Source of the DNA: Mycolicibacterium tusciae JS617
GTDB lineage: Bacteria; Actinomycetota; Actinomycetes; Mycobacteriales; Mycobacteriaceae
NCBI RefSeq assembly: GCF_000243415.2
Contig: NZ_KI912270.1
Location: 6,157,837 to 6,221,836 of the forward strand
Direction of reading: 5' to 3'
DNA length: 64,000 bases
Shown here: piece after piece, positions 1 to 13,492 of the stretch
Position numbering within the stretch: position 1 is the first letter of the stretch
Layout of the letters: each line of letters begins with the position of its first letter
Notes under the pieces: generated by a model
Database searches by the model: none
The model's input: only the letters and a program-made list of their open reading frames with translations
What the model was told of the DNA's origin: nothing
Program-made: the position numbers and the translations under genes

Positions 1-82
1 GGTGTTCTACCGGCGACTGATGACGGCAGAGGTCCTCGACGAGGCATTCGTCGCCGAGTTGATCGACACCGTGCTGCAGTGA
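1..82 (+). CDS. TetR-family regulator, C-terminal fragment cut by window edge
   Basis: Only the last 26 codons are present; codons run from base 2 and the gene ends in TGA at 80-82. The residues (VFYRRLMTAEVLDEAF, then VAELIDTVLQ) have the look of the final helices of TetR-type ligand domains, where a Y-R-L-hydrophobic stretch precedes an acidic helix ending in a VDxVL-like motif. The gene converges on recN with a 4-bp gap. In M. tuberculosis the gene after recN is Rv1697, on the same strand, so this neighbour marks a difference in gene order. The DNA-binding domain is outside the window and the assignment rests on a short stretch. Confidence 0.55.
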   Translation, partial: VFYRRLMTAEVLDEAFVAELIDTVLQ

Positions 83-86
83 CGCC

Positions 87-1847
87 CTAGCCGCTCGTCC
101 CTCGCTCTTGTCGCGCCGCTTCCAGTAGCTCGCGGGCATGCGCTCGGCCGCTGTCCGACTCCCCCAGGCCCGCCAGCATGCGGGCCAACTCGGCCACACG
201 TTCGTCGTCGTCGAGCCGGCGTACCCCGCTGGCCTTGCCCCGCCCCCCACTGTCGACCACCAGGTGGACGTCGGCGTAGGCGGCTACCTGGGGCAGGTGT
301 GTGACGACGATGACCTGGTGGGTAGTGGCCAGCCGCGCCAGTCGTCGGCCGATCTGCACTGCCGCGCGCCCGCCGACTCCCGCGTCGACCTCGTCGAAGA
401 CCATCGTCGTTCCCTCGGTCGACGCGGCCAGCACGACCTCGAGTGCGAGCATCACCCGCGACAGCTCACCGCCGGATGCGCTCTTGTTCAGTGGCAGCAC
501 ATCGGTGCCCCGGTGTGCCGCGAAGCCGAATTCCACACCGTCGACGCCGTACTGACCCGCGTGCGCCGTCACACCCGGGGACACAGTCAGCGGAGCGGTG
601 TCATCGACGCGCGCGGCCAGCGGCGCCACCGACACCGTGAACTCGGCGTCGGCCATCGCCAGACCCGACAGCTCGGCGGTCACCGCCTTGGCCAAACCCT
701 TGGCCGCCTTGGTCCTCGCCTTGGTGAGGTCATTGGCCGCGACGACAACATCGTCGTGCAGCGCGACGACCTGGCGTTCGAGATCGGCGAGCGCTTCTTC
801 GGACACGTCGAGCTGCGCCAGGCGTTCGCGCGACTGCTGCGCCCATTGCAGGACACCGTCGATGTCGGCGGCGTACTTGCGTGTCAGTGTGCGCAGCTCG
901 CTCTGCCGTAACAGCTTCGCCTCCAGCGTGCTCGCATCGCTGGGCAGCGCGGCCAGGTAGTCGCCGAGTTCGCTTGCCACATCACCGATCACGGCCAATG
1001 CGCCGTCGAGTTGTGCGGCCAGTGTGCGCAATGCGGAGTCGTCGGTGGCTTCCATTGCCGACTTCGCCTGCACCACAGTGCCGATCGCCGAAGCGATTTC
1101 GGGTGAAGGGTCGTCGTCGCCGGACAGCGCGGCACGTGCGGTTTGCGCCGCTTCCCGCACCGAGTCCAGCTCCGACAGCCGCTGGATGTCGCCGACGAGT
1201 CCGTCATCCTCACCGGGTTGCGGTGCGACGCCGTCGATCTCGTTGAGCGCGAACTTGAGTTGGTCTGCCTCCTGCGCAAGCTCGCGCGCTCGCTGCGTGC
1301 GGTCGACGAGATCACGACGAGCGGCCACCCAGTCTTCGCGCAGCTTTCGGTAGCGCTTCAGCTGCTTCTCGACGTCGACGAATCGGTCCAGTGCCGCACG
1401 CTGCTCGTCGGGACGCATCAGCCGAAGCTGATCGTTCTGGCCGTGCAGGGTGAGCAGTTCGGTGGTGAAGGTGCCCAATGACTTCGCGGGCACACTGCGC
1501 CCACCTAGGAAGGCGCGTGACGGGCCGTCGCGGGCCACCGAGCGCGCGGCGATGACGCTGCCGTCGTCGTCACGCTCCGCTCCCGAAGAATCGAGAATCT
1601 CATCGATCTGGGCGGTGACGTTCTCGCCAAGCGCACTGGTGGTGAACCGGCCTTCGACGACAGCGCGTGCGGCGCCCGAGCGCACGCGCGTGGCATCTGC
1701 GCGTGCACCGCCGAGCAGGTGCAGACCCGTGACCACCATGGTCTTGCCCGTACCTGTCTCGCCGGTGAGCACGGTGAGACCGCGATCGAACTCGGCGGTC
1801 GCAGTGCTGATCGCGCCCAGCGACTCGATACGGATCTCGGATAGCAC
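87..1847 (-). CDS. recN: DNA repair protein RecN (SMC-like ATPase)
   Basis: RecN is a cytoplasmic SMC-like ATPase that acts early in recombinational repair of double-strand breaks. The product has 586 aa, close to the family length. Walker A is GETGTGKT at residues 29-36; the ABC signature SGGELSRVM and Walker B MVFDEVDAGVGG lie near the C-terminus; the middle is charged and predicted coiled coil. The GTG start was chosen because its G is the last base of the nadK TAG stop (1-nt overlap) and the protein then begins [13 protein letters not shown], like mycobacterial RecN; a longer frame reads back into nadK and is not credible. It is the last gene of a tightly packed operon starting at 5574. 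Confidence 0.96.
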   Translation of the reverse strand: MLSEIRIESLGAISTATAEFDRGLTVLTGETGTGKTMVVTGLHLLGGARADATRVRSGAARAVVEGRFTTSALGENVTAQIDEILDSSGAERDDDGSVIAARSVARDGPSRAFLGGRSVPAKSLGTFTTELLTLHGQNDQLRLMRPDEQRAALDRFVDVEKQLKRYRKLREDWVAARRDLVDRTQRARELAQEADQLKFALNEIDGVAPQPGEDDGLVGDIQRLSELDSVREAAQTARAALSGDDDPSPEIASAIGTVVQAKSAMEATDDSALRTLAAQLDGALAVIGDVASELGDYLAALPSDASTLEAKLLRQSELRTLTRKYAADIDGVLQWAQQSRERLAQLDVSEEALADLERQVVALHDDVVVAANDLTKARTKAAKGLAKAVTAELSGLAMADAEFTVSVAPLAARVDDTAPLTVSPGVTAHAGQYGVDGVEFGFAAHRGTDVLPLNKSASGGELSRVMLALEVVLAASTEGTTMVFDEVDAGVGGRAAVQIGRRLARLATTHQVIVVTHLPQVAAYADVHLVVDSGGRGKASGVRRLDDDERVAELARMLAGLGESDSGRAHARELLEAARQERGTSG

Positions 1848-2770
1848 TACTGCCCGCGCCACCCCGTGACCGGCAACCGGAACTTGCGCACCAGGCGGTC
1901 GGTGAACGGGGCGCTGTCCAGCCGCACCCATTTCAGCGGTGTGCCGCACCGGGTCACTTCCAGCCGGCCACCCGCGGGTACCACCATCTCGCGGCGGCCG
2001 TCGCAGAACACCAGGGCGTCCTGACCCCTCGCTTCGACCTCGATCGCGATGTTGGCATTGGGACTGGTCACCATCGGACGCGCGAACAGCGCGTGAGCGT
2101 TGTTGGGCACCACCAGAATCGCCTCCAAGTCGGGCCATACGATCGGCCCGCCCGCAGAAAACGCCCACGCCGTCGAACCCGTCGGTGTCGCCACGAGCAC
2201 GCCGTCGCAGCCGAACGAGGAGACCGGACGCCCGTCCACCTCGAGCACGGCCTCGAGCACTCCCAGTCGTGGACCCTTCTCGAGGCTGGCTTCGTTCAGT
2301 GCCCAGCCGCGGTCGATGATCTCGCCCTCGGCACGAACGACGACATCGAGCGTCATCCGTTCTTCGACGCGGTAATCGCGCTTGATGATGTGCTCGAGCA
2401 CGGAGTCGATGGCCTCGGCCTCCGCCTCGGCGAGAAAGCCGATCCGGCCCAGATTCACGCCCAGCACCGGGATCTCAACGTTGCGGGCCAGCTCGGCCGC
2501 GCGCAGGAAGCTCCCGTCGCCACCGAGAACCAGAACGAGCTCGCTGCCTTCGGCGGCCTGATCGTGGGCATCGACGATTTCGATTTCGGCCCCGAGGCCA
2601 CGCATATCGTCGGCGGACAGATCCACCTGCCCGCGGTCGACGGCTTCGGCCGACAACACTCGCACTCGAATCCCGTTGTCGCCGAGTACTTTATGGACAC
2701 GGCGCGCCACCTCCGTGGCTTCTCCTCGGCCGGTGTGCACCACCAGCAGGATCTTGCGTTCGGAACTCAC
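1847..2770 (-). CDS. nadK: NAD kinase
   Basis: NAD kinase phosphorylates NAD to NADP and is the cell's source of NADPH. The product has 307 aa, the length of M. tuberculosis PpnK. Family motifs are present: [11 protein letters not shown] (the GGDG phosphate loop), [10 protein letters not shown] and [15 protein letters not shown]. The start is a GTG that overlaps the tlyA stop by 3 nt (GTGA arrangement), giving [15 protein letters not shown]; an upstream extension in frame would be arginine-rich and antisense-like. Its position between tlyA and recN is the conserved mycobacterial order, which implies translational coupling along the operon. Confidence 0.96.
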   Translation of the reverse strand: MSSERKILLVVHTGRGEATEVARRVHKVLGDNGIRVRVLSAEAVDRGQVDLSADDMRGLGAEIEIVDAHDQAAEGSELVLVLGGDGSFLRAAELARNVEIPVLGVNLGRIGFLAEAEAEAIDSVLEHIIKRDYRVEERMTLDVVVRAEGEIIDRGWALNEASLEKGPRLGVLEAVLEVDGRPVSSFGCDGVLVATPTGSTAWAFSAGGPIVWPDLEAILVVPNNAHALFARPMVTSPNANIAIEVEARGQDALVFCDGRREMVVPAGGRLEVTRCGTPLKWVRLDSAPFTDRLVRKFRLPVTGWRGQ

Positions 2771-3576
2771 TGCGGCCCCTCCGCAACAGCCTGGAGCACC
2801 GCCCGTTCGAGCGACTCCCCTTCTAATGGGTGGTCGGTTCGCGTCCGCAGTCGCAGGAAGTACTCGACATTGCCGGATGGGCCGGGTAGCGGGCTGGCGG
2901 TGACGGCGACCGTGTGCCACTGCAGTGCGGCGGCGCGGCGGGCGACGGTGAGCACCGCGTCGGCGCGCAATTGCGGATCGGCGACGACGCCGCCGGCACC
3001 CACGCGATCCTTGCCGACCTCGAATTGCGGCTTCACCATGGGAACGATATCGGCGTCGGCCTGCGCACACGACGTCAGTGCCGGCAGGACTGTGGCCAGT
3101 GAGATGAACGACAGGTCGGCGACCACCAGGTCGACCGGGCCGCCGATGGTGTCGGGCGTGAGTTCACGCACGTTGGTCCGTTCGAGCACGTTGACGCGTG
3201 GATCGTTGCGCAGTGACCACGCCAGCTGGCCGTAGCCCACGTCGACGGCGACGACCTCGCGTGCGCCGCGATCGAGTAGAACTTCGGTGAACCCACCGGT
3301 GGAGGCCCCGGCGTCCAGGCAGCGCCGTGCGTCGACGTCGATCTCGAAGGTATCCAGCGCACCGATCAGTTTGTGGGCGCCGCGCGACACCCAGCCCCGT
3401 TCATCGGAGTTCTCGACGGTGAGCGCGGCATTTACCGCAATCGCGGTGGCGGGTTTGGCAGCAGGCATGCCGTCAATGCTGACTTTCCCGGCACCGATCA
3501 GTTCGGCCGCCTGCTGGCGGGAGCGGGCCAGGCCGCGTCGCACCAGCTCGGCGTCAACACGTGCCCGCCGCGCCAC
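2767..3576 (-). CDS. tlyA: 16S/23S rRNA 2'-O-methyltransferase TlyA
   Basis: TlyA methylates ribose at C1409 of 16S and C1920 of 23S rRNA (E. coli numbering) in mycobacteria; its loss is known to give capreomycin resistance. The product has 269 aa. An S4 RNA-binding domain occupies about residues 1-60 ([16 protein letters not shown]), followed by an FtsJ-like methyltransferase fold with the SAM-binding stretch [15 protein letters not shown] and the acidic loop [10 protein letters not shown]. The start codon is GTG, 6 nt after the stop of the 58-aa gene. The reading frame is intact, so capreomycin susceptibility through TlyA would be expected. Confidence 0.95.
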   Translation of the reverse strand: MARRARVDAELVRRGLARSRQQAAELIGAGKVSIDGMPAAKPATAIAVNAALTVENSDERGWVSRGAHKLIGALDTFEIDVDARRCLDAGASTGGFTEVLLDRGAREVVAVDVGYGQLAWSLRNDPRVNVLERTNVRELTPDTIGGPVDLVVADLSFISLATVLPALTSCAQADADIVPMVKPQFEVGKDRVGAGGVVADPQLRADAVLTVARRAAALQWHTVAVTASPLPGPSGNVEYFLRLRTRTDHPLEGESLERAVLQAVAEGPQ

Positions 3577-3582
3577 TGGTAG

Positions 3583-3759
3583 TCAGCCCTTCTCGACCGA
3601 TTCGAGTGCTCGGACCAGCAGATCATGGGCCTCTTCGAGCCGCGCGGCGATGACGTCGATCTCGGAGTCGGCGATCTCGACACCCTCCTGTGCGGGGTCG
3701 GGCACATCTGCCAGCAGCTCCGCGATCTGCGCGCGTATCTGGTCCGGGTCGGTACTCAT
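3583..3759 (-). CDS. Small conserved mycobacterial protein, 58 aa
   Basis: The protein is acidic and mostly helical (MSTDPDQIRAQIAELL ... AARLEEAHDLLVRALESVEKG), with two heptad-like amphipathic helices suited to pairing with a partner. Its length and position between the HAD phosphatase and tlyA match M. tuberculosis Rv1693, a conserved protein of unknown function. ATG at 3759 was chosen over a longer frame because it lies 8 nt after the phosphatase stop and gives the family length. No enzymatic motif is visible. Strict conservation of place suggests a role tied to the operon, but none can be assigned. Confidence 0.8.
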   Translation of the reverse strand: MSTDPDQIRAQIAELLADVPDPAQEGVEIADSEIDVIAARLEEAHDLLVRALESVEKG

Positions 3760-3767
3760 ATCGGTGT

Positions 3768-4790
3768 TCACGCTAGCCGATCGGCGGGGGTGAGTACGGA
3801 CCATGGCTCCAGGGCCTGTCGCGCGGTGTCGTCGCCCGCGGAAATCGTGAAGGGCTGGCCGTCGAGGCTCGCATTCCAGACCGCGCTGGCGGTGGCGCGG
3901 ACGACCGAGAGCGGGTCTCCCAGCTCCCTTCCGGTCGCATGAATGGTCACCCCGGAAGGGCCGATGTCGATGCGCCAGGCGGGATGCGGTCCGACCCGAA
4001 GGATGTCGGCGCGGGCATAGAGCGAGCGCAGATCGGGCCCGAGGTAGTCGGGCCGCTCCGACGCCGTCGCCCGGATCATGTCCTCCGCGGTGCTGACACC
4101 GGTCAGCACCATGAGACTCGGCAGGTCGGCGGCCTTGGCCCCGGCGATATCGGTATCGAGTCGGTCCCCCACGACCAGTGGTGCGGAAAACGTGCCCCTC
4201 GCCAACGCATCGTTCATCAGCGTCGGGTGTGGTTTGCCTGCGACTTGGGGTTCCTGGTTGGTGGCCGCACGCAGCGCCGCCACCATCGACCCGTTCCCGG
4301 GTAGCAGGCCTCGCTCGGACGGCAATGTCAGGTCGACGTTGGCCGCGACCCAGAGCGCACCACTTCGGATGGCCAACGCCGCTTCGGAAAGGTCAGCCCA
4401 GCCGGTCTGTGGGGAATGGCCCTGGACGACGCCAACCGGCTGATCGGAGGCCTGCCGAACGGGTTTGAGTCCAGCCTCCCGTATCTCGGCGGCCAACGCG
4501 TCGGTGCCGATGACGAGAACCGCTGCGCCGGGCGGCAATTGGGCCGCCAGTAGGTTCGCCGCGCTTTGGGCGCTGGTGACGACGTCGTCTGGTTCGGCCG
4601 TGAAACCCAGTTCCTGGAGGTGCTGGGCCACCTCGGCTGGGCTGCGGGATGCGTTATTGGTGACGTAGAGCGTGCGGGAGTTGACGGTGGACAGTGTTTC
4701 GACCGCACCTTCGGTGGCTTCATGCCCACGGAAGACGGTTCCGTCGAGATCGAGCAGCAGGCAATCATGTTCCTGCACGAGCGCAGTCAC
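3768..4790 (-). CDS. HAD-superfamily sugar/glycerol phosphate phosphatase (Rv1692 type)
   Basis: The 340-aa product is a HAD phosphatase of the NagD-like branch: LLLDLDGTVFRG supplies the nucleophile and acid/base aspartates, TNNASRSP is motif II, and VVGDRLDTDIAGAKAA is the metal-binding motif. The orthologue Rv1692 has been described as a glycerol-3-phosphate phosphatase, so dephosphorylation of glycerol phosphate in lipid recycling is the best inference. An extra domain of about 70 residues at the C-terminus (from RIDIGPSGVTIHATG) follows the HAD fold, as in Rv1692. It starts at GTG, 1 nt after the stop of the upstream TPR-like gene. Confidence 0.9.
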   Translation of the reverse strand: MTALVQEHDCLLLDLDGTVFRGHEATEGAVETLSTVNSRTLYVTNNASRSPAEVAQHLQELGFTAEPDDVVTSAQSAANLLAAQLPPGAAVLVIGTDALAAEIREAGLKPVRQASDQPVGVVQGHSPQTGWADLSEAALAIRSGALWVAANVDLTLPSERGLLPGNGSMVAALRAATNQEPQVAGKPHPTLMNDALARGTFSAPLVVGDRLDTDIAGAKAADLPSLMVLTGVSTAEDMIRATASERPDYLGPDLRSLYARADILRVGPHPAWRIDIGPSGVTIHATGRELGDPLSVVRATASAVWNASLDGQPFTISAGDDTARQALEPWSVLTPADRLA

Positions 4791-4791
4791 T

Positions 4792-5574
4792 TCAGCTCAG
4801 CTCCGTGACGCGGTCCTCGGCGTCGGTCAGTCCTTCGACATCGGCAGCAGTGGCGTTGATAAACCACTGCAGGGCCTCCTCGCGTCGCCCGAGTGTCAGC
4901 AGTGTCTCGGCGTAGACGTAGAAGAGACGGGCGGCGGTCTGGCCCGTTCGCTTCTTGTCCAGTTGCGGCGAGGACAGAATCGCGAGGGCCTGCTCATGCT
5001 GACCGAGGTCGGAGCGAGCGCCCGCCGCGACGATTCGCAGCTCGTCGGCATCATCCCCGATGAGCTGGGCAGCTTCGGGGCTGCGGGCCAGCTCGATGGC
5101 CCGTTCCGGACGTCCCACCCCGCGCTCGCAGTCTGCGATGAGCGGAAGCAAGGGTGACTTGCTGCCCATTCGGCGGGCCGCCCGCAGTTCAGCCAACGCC
5201 TGCGTCCAGTCGCCGCAGTGGTACGCGGCGATTCCGACGGCCTCGCGGACCGCGGCGATGCGTCCGGACCGGGCACGTGCCGCGCGGGCGTGAGCCAGTG
5301 CGGTTTCGGGATCCTCGTCGAGCAGCAGGCCGGCGGCCACCAAGTGGCGGGCGACCGTGTCGGCGGTGTGTTTATCCAAAGTCGTGAGCTCGCCGCGAAT
5401 TTCGGGCGCCAGCTGCTTGGCTTCGATGTCGGCGGCGATTGGCGGGCCGTCGTCGCGCGACCCCTCGTCCGGGTGCTTCGGCTGAGCCCGACGGGCCCGA
5501 TTAGGACCCGACGAGCGCGGAGGCGAACGACGGGGGTCGCGCCCGCGGTTGTCGCCTTTTCCGTCCTGGACCAC
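4792..5574 (-). CDS. TPR-like protein (Rv1691 type)
   Basis: The 260-aa product opens with a disordered, Arg/Pro-rich segment of about 60 residues and continues as alpha-helical repeats (for example TALAHARAARARSGRIAA and ALQWFINATAADVEG) of tetratricopeptide type, so a scaffold or partner-binding role is likely. GTG at 5574 was chosen because AGAAAGG sits 5 nt upstream (5580-5586) and the length fits M. tuberculosis Rv1691; a longer frame runs into the rRNA terminator. It is the first gene of the recN operon and lies only about 60 bp from the rrnB terminator palindrome. No catalytic motif is seen. Confidence 0.85.
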   Translation of the reverse strand: MVQDGKGDNRGRDPRRSPPRSSGPNRARRAQPKHPDEGSRDDGPPIAADIEAKQLAPEIRGELTTLDKHTADTVARHLVAAGLLLDEDPETALAHARAARARSGRIAAVREAVGIAAYHCGDWTQALAELRAARRMGSKSPLLPLIADCERGVGRPERAIELARSPEAAQLIGDDADELRIVAAGARSDLGQHEQALAILSSPQLDKKRTGQTAARLFYVYAETLLTLGRREEALQWFINATAADVEGLTDAEDRVTELS

Positions 5575-5596
5575 GTATGCCTTTCTACCTGATCTC

Positions 5597-5628
5597 GCGA
5601 CAATTGAGAATTCGAGAACAATTGTCGC
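5597..5628 (-). repeat. 10-bp inverted repeat between rrnB terminator and the TPR-gene start
   Basis: Arms GCGACAATTG and CAATTGTCGC are perfect complements separated by 12 nt. The repeat lies between the rrnB terminator and the ribosome-binding site of the next gene. It could be a second, weaker transcription stop for rrnB or an operator for the recN operon; no U-run follows it, which favours the latter or a mere structural role. Confidence 0.6.
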
Positions 5629-5635
5629 AAATAGA

Positions 5636-5667
5636 ATCACCCCCCACGCAATTGCGTGGGGGGTGAT
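5636..5667 (-). terminator. rrnB intrinsic terminator, perfect 32-bp palindrome
   Basis: A perfect 32-bp palindrome with 16-nt arms (ATCACCCCCCACGCAA and its complement) begins 9 nt after the 3' end of 5S rRNA. Read on the minus strand it is followed by TTCTATTTG, a U-rich tract. Position and structure fit the end of the rRNA operon. Because it is symmetrical it could stop transcription from both sides. Confidence 0.85.
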
Positions 5668-5676
5668 CCTAATTTG

Positions 5677-5793
5677 TGTTCGGCGGTGTCCTACTTTTCC
5701 ACCCGGGTTGGGTAGTATCATCGGCGCTGGCAGGCTTAGCTTCCGGGTTCGGGATGGGTCCGGGCGTTTCCCTGCCGCTATTGACCGCCGTAA
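5677..5793 (-). rRNA. rrf: 5S ribosomal RNA
   Basis: Read on the minus strand the 117-nt segment begins TTACGGCGGTCAATAGCGG, contains the conserved CCCATCCCGAACCCGGAAGC loop and ends near CACCGCCGAACA, closely matching mycobacterial 5S rRNA. The two ends pair to form helix I. It follows 23S by about 100 nt with no gene between. Ends are placed by similarity and may be off by one or two bases. Confidence 0.95.
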
Positions 5794-5897
5794 CTTTATT
5801 CACTTTTCAAAGTGCCCCACTCTGGGTGGGGGGGTGTTATTTGGTGGTGGGGCGCAGTGGTTTGATGCGCGTGGATGTGTGTGGTTGCGGGCTTTGT

Positions 5898-11008
<5,111 letters not shown>

Positions 11009-11149
11009 CAACCCAACCCAAAGGTCAAGTGGAATTCGAATCAGAAAAATCCAATCCAACAAAAGACACCAAAAACTGGCATCAAAAAACATCCACCCCT
11101 AAACGGGAAAAAGAGGTGAACAAAAAAACAACAAACAAAAACCACCAAA

Positions 11150-11171
11150 CACACTATTGAGTTCTCAAACA
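11150..11171 (-). promoter_or_regulatory. rrnB leader boxA antitermination site
   Basis: Read on the minus strand the segment contains TTTGAGAACTCAATAGTG, the conserved mycobacterial rrn leader boxA with its flank. BoxA RNA recruits NusB/S10 and keeps RNA polymerase resistant to Rho over the untranslated operon. It lies about 140 nt upstream of mature 16S. Confidence 0.85.
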
Positions 11172-11199
11172 ACACACCCGCACGACCGCGCAACTAGCC

Positions 11200-11216
11200 C
11201 GCGGCTTAAAGCCGCG
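11200..11216 (-). promoter_or_regulatory. rrnB leader boxB-like hairpin
   Basis: Arms CGCGGCTT/AAGCCGCG (8 nt each) surround a single central base, about 30 nt upstream of boxA in the transcript. The order hairpin then boxA is the usual antitermination arrangement. A second small hairpin (CCCACTTCGGTGGG) lies further upstream in the leader. Confidence 0.65.
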
Positions 11217-11316
11217 TACTCGTTGTGCGGACGTTCAGGAACCCACCGAAGTGGGATTTCCCTCTGGGAGCCGCTGCGCTCGCCGGGCTTGGCCCGTGTC
11301 GCAGCGACGAATCAAC

Positions 11317-11345
11317 AAGTTACAAGAGGGAAAACTTAGAGTCAA
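11317..11345 (-). promoter_or_regulatory. rrnB P1 promoter
   Basis: On the minus strand TTGACT (11345-11340) and TAACTT (11322-11317) are separated by exactly 17 nt, a near-consensus SigA promoter. The start point would fall about 11310, giving a leader of about 300 nt. No second promoter of equal quality was seen between tyrS and 16S, in line with the single promoter reported for rrnB of fast growers. The remainder of the 487-bp gap (11009-11495) holds only leader sequence. Confidence 0.75.
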
Positions 11346-11495
11346 ATGGGCTGATGGGGCGTGTCTTTCGAATCCGCATCCATCGTGCGCACAGGAGTGC
11401 GTCGACTGGTAGTTCCCAGGGTTCAACGCGCCACCCGCGAACTTTGTTCCCGGATGCCGACGTCAGTTCCAGCCGGGCCGTGACAGCCCGACGAA

Positions 11496-12779
11496 CTAGC
11501 CAACGCGTTGGACGCCGGCGATATTCCGCTTGCCTCGGCGCAGCACCAACCAGCGGCCATACAGGAAGTCCGAGGACTGAGGCACCCATTCTTCGCTCTC
11601 GATACGGACGTTGTTGACGTACGCCCCGCCCTCGCCGATCGTGCGGCGGGCCGCACCCTTGCTCGCCGACAAGCCGCTGGCCACCAGTAGGTCGGTGATC
11701 GCATCGGGTCCGCCGGGTGCGAGCTCAGTGACGGATGTCTCACGCAACGCAGCCGCCAATGTCCGCTCGTCCAGTTGGCCGAGCTCGCCGCGACCGAACA
11801 GGGCCTGGCTGGCGTGCTCGACTGACTGCGTGGCCGCCTCCCCGTGCACGAGGTTCGTGAGTTCGCGCGCCAGTCGACGCTGACCTGCACGCTCGTGTGG
11901 ACGGTCCTCCGTCGCCTCCTCCAACTCCGCCAACTCCTCCGGCGAAAGGAACGTGAACCATCGCAGATAGCGGACCACGTCAGCGTCGGCAGTGTTCACG
12001 AAGTACTGGTACCAGGCGTACGGACTCGTCATGTCGGGGTCGAGCCAGAGGCTGCCGCCGCCAGTCGACTTACCGAACTTCTGGCCTTCGGAATCGGTGA
12101 CCAGCGGGGTCGTCAGTGCGTGCACCGTCGCACCCGTCTTCTGACGAACCAAACGAACCCCGGCGATGATGTTGCCCCATTGGTCGGACCCGCCGATCTG
12201 CAATCCGCATCCGTAACGCTGGTGAAGCTCCACGTAATCGTTGGCCTGCAACAGCATGTAGCTGAATTCGGTGTAGGAGATGCCATCGCCCTCGAGGCGG
12301 CGCCGCACCGTGTCCCGGTCGAGCATCACATTGACGGAGAAGTACTTTCCAACATCGCGAAGGAACTCGATTGCGGGCATCTCCGAGGTCCAGGTCAGGT
12401 TGTTCGCCACCACGGCGCCGATCGGCGAGTCGTCGAATTCGACGAATCGCTCCAGCTGCCCACGTATCCGGTCGGCCCACTCGGCGACGGTGTCGGCGTT
12501 GTTCAACGTGCGCTCGCCGACGTCGCGCGGATCGCCGATCATGCCCGTCGCGCCCCCGGCCAACACGATCGGACGATGACCGGCCCGCTGAAATCGTGTC
12601 AACGTCAGAAGCGGGATGAGATGACCCGCATGCAGGCTCGGCGCCGTCGGATCGAACCCCGAGTAGACGGTGGTCGGCCCCGCGGCCAACGCCTCGGCCA
12701 GTGCGTCGCGGTCGGTGGACTGCGCGATCAGTCCGCGCCACTCCAGCTCATCGAGGATGGATGCGTCCGTAGAAGTCAC
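11496..12779 (-). CDS. tyrS: Tyrosyl-tRNA synthetase
   Basis: A class I aminoacyl-tRNA synthetase that charges tRNA-Tyr. The 427-aa product has the HIGH-like motif HAGH at 50-53, the KMSKS-like motif KFGKST in the second half of the catalytic domain, and a C-terminal S4 RNA-binding domain ([19 protein letters not shown]). The start is GTG at 12779, 18 nt after mpg, so mpg-tyrS are probably co-transcribed. Its location immediately upstream of an rRNA operon is the diagnostic arrangement of rapidly growing mycobacteria. The lipoprotein gene lprJ that follows tyrS in M. tuberculosis is absent. Confidence 0.97.
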   Translation of the reverse strand: MTSTDASILDELEWRGLIAQSTDRDALAEALAAGPTTVYSGFDPTAPSLHAGHLIPLLTLTRFQRAGHRPIVLAGGATGMIGDPRDVGERTLNNADTVAEWADRIRGQLERFVEFDDSPIGAVVANNLTWTSEMPAIEFLRDVGKYFSVNVMLDRDTVRRRLEGDGISYTEFSYMLLQANDYVELHQRYGCGLQIGGSDQWGNIIAGVRLVRQKTGATVHALTTPLVTDSEGQKFGKSTGGGSLWLDPDMTSPYAWYQYFVNTADADVVRYLRWFTFLSPEELAELEEATEDRPHERAGQRRLARELTNLVHGEAATQSVEHASQALFGRGELGQLDERTLAAALRETSVTELAPGGPDAITDLLVASGLSASKGAARRTIGEGGAYVNNVRIESEEWVPQSSDFLYGRWLVLRRGKRNIAGVQRVG

Positions 12780-12797
12780 AGCACCGATCTTCTCGCA

Positions 12798-13409
12798 CTA
12801 GTCGCTTTCACCGGGAGCCGGTGCCCGTGGGCTGCGGCGATAGAGCGACACCTCCGGACGCCCGGGAAGCCACATCCGCCAGGGTCGATCTGCCGCCTTG
12901 CTCACGCCGACGCGCGGACCGGCGACACCGTCACGCTTCCGCCCGAGCAGCACCTGGATCGGACTCTGTGAGTCACACAGGTCAATCCCGTTGTCCTCCA
13001 TGGTGATCCCCATGGCCGAGCACAGATTACCGGGGCCTCGACCCAGCGCCGCCGGCCGGACCGAATCGCCACGACGGCCCTGGGCGACATCCAGTCCCGA
13101 TTCAATCGCCACCGCACGCAGCAGTACGGCACCCGCTACATCGTCGGTGGCGCACACGACGTTCGCGCAGACGTGTATGCCGTGGCTGCGGTAGGTGTAG
13201 AGCCGTCCGGCGGGACCGAACATCACGGCGTTGCGCCCTCCGATGCCGCGATACGAATGCGCTGCGGCGTCGGGCCAGGGTTGGCCCTCGGGACCACCGT
13301 ATGCCTCGACCTCCACGATCATGGCGCTCACACCGCGTCCGACCAGCGTCGCTCCGAGCAGCCGCCACGCGGCGGTAAGCGGATCCACGGATAACCGGCG
13401 CGCGCTCAC
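12798..13409 (-). CDS. mpg: 3-methyladenine DNA glycosylase (AAG/MPG family)
   Basis: The enzyme excises alkylated and deaminated purines in base excision repair. The 203-aa product carries VEVEAYGG (catalytic-loop Glu), [26 protein letters not shown] and the [11 protein letters not shown] block, all AAG hallmarks. GTG at 13409 gives exactly the 203-aa length of Rv1688; a GTG at 13439 is also open and would add ten residues, and an AGGAGG lies between them, so the start is uncertain. It diverges from the ABC/TetR operon, whose promoter lies in the short gap between them. Confidence 0.92.
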   Translation of the reverse strand: MSARRLSVDPLTAAWRLLGATLVGRGVSAMIVEVEAYGGPEGQPWPDAAAHSYRGIGGRNAVMFGPAGRLYTYRSHGIHVCANVVCATDDVAGAVLLRAVAIESGLDVAQGRRGDSVRPAALGRGPGNLCSAMGITMEDNGIDLCDSQSPIQVLLGRKRDGVAGPRVGVSKAADRPWRMWLPGRPEVSLYRRSPRAPAPGESD

Positions 13410-13432
13410 TGCAGCGATTCTGCCCGCCCTCC

Positions 13433-13461
13433 TTGACACCGCTACCAGCGGGGAGCACTAT
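13433..13461 (+). promoter_or_regulatory. Promoter of ABC exporter operon, leaderless arrangement
   Basis: TTGACA (13433-13438) and CACTAT (13456-13461) are separated by 17 nt. Seven bases after the -10 hexamer stands the ATG at 13469, so the transcript probably begins at the start codon without a leader, a common form in mycobacteria. No Shine-Dalgarno at normal spacing precedes the ATG. Confidence 0.7.
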
Positions 13462-13492
13462 TCATCGCATGATGAGTTCATCACAAGATGAA
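13461..13492 (+). promoter_or_regulatory. Tandem palindromic operator, probably for the TetR at 15000
   Basis: Two adjoining 16-bp units share the plan TTCATC-N4-GATGA(G/A): 13461-13476 with spacer GCAT and 13477-13492 with spacer ACAA. They touch the end of the -10 hexamer and cover the predicted start point and the first codons, where a bound repressor would block initiation. The third gene of the operon encodes a TetR protein, the obvious candidate ligand. Confidence 0.65.

Noticed and set aside
1848..2168. N-terminal extension of recN to 2168
   Set aside because: It lies antiparallel in register to nadK, is Arg/Gly-rich, and RecN homology begins exactly at the GTG at 1847.
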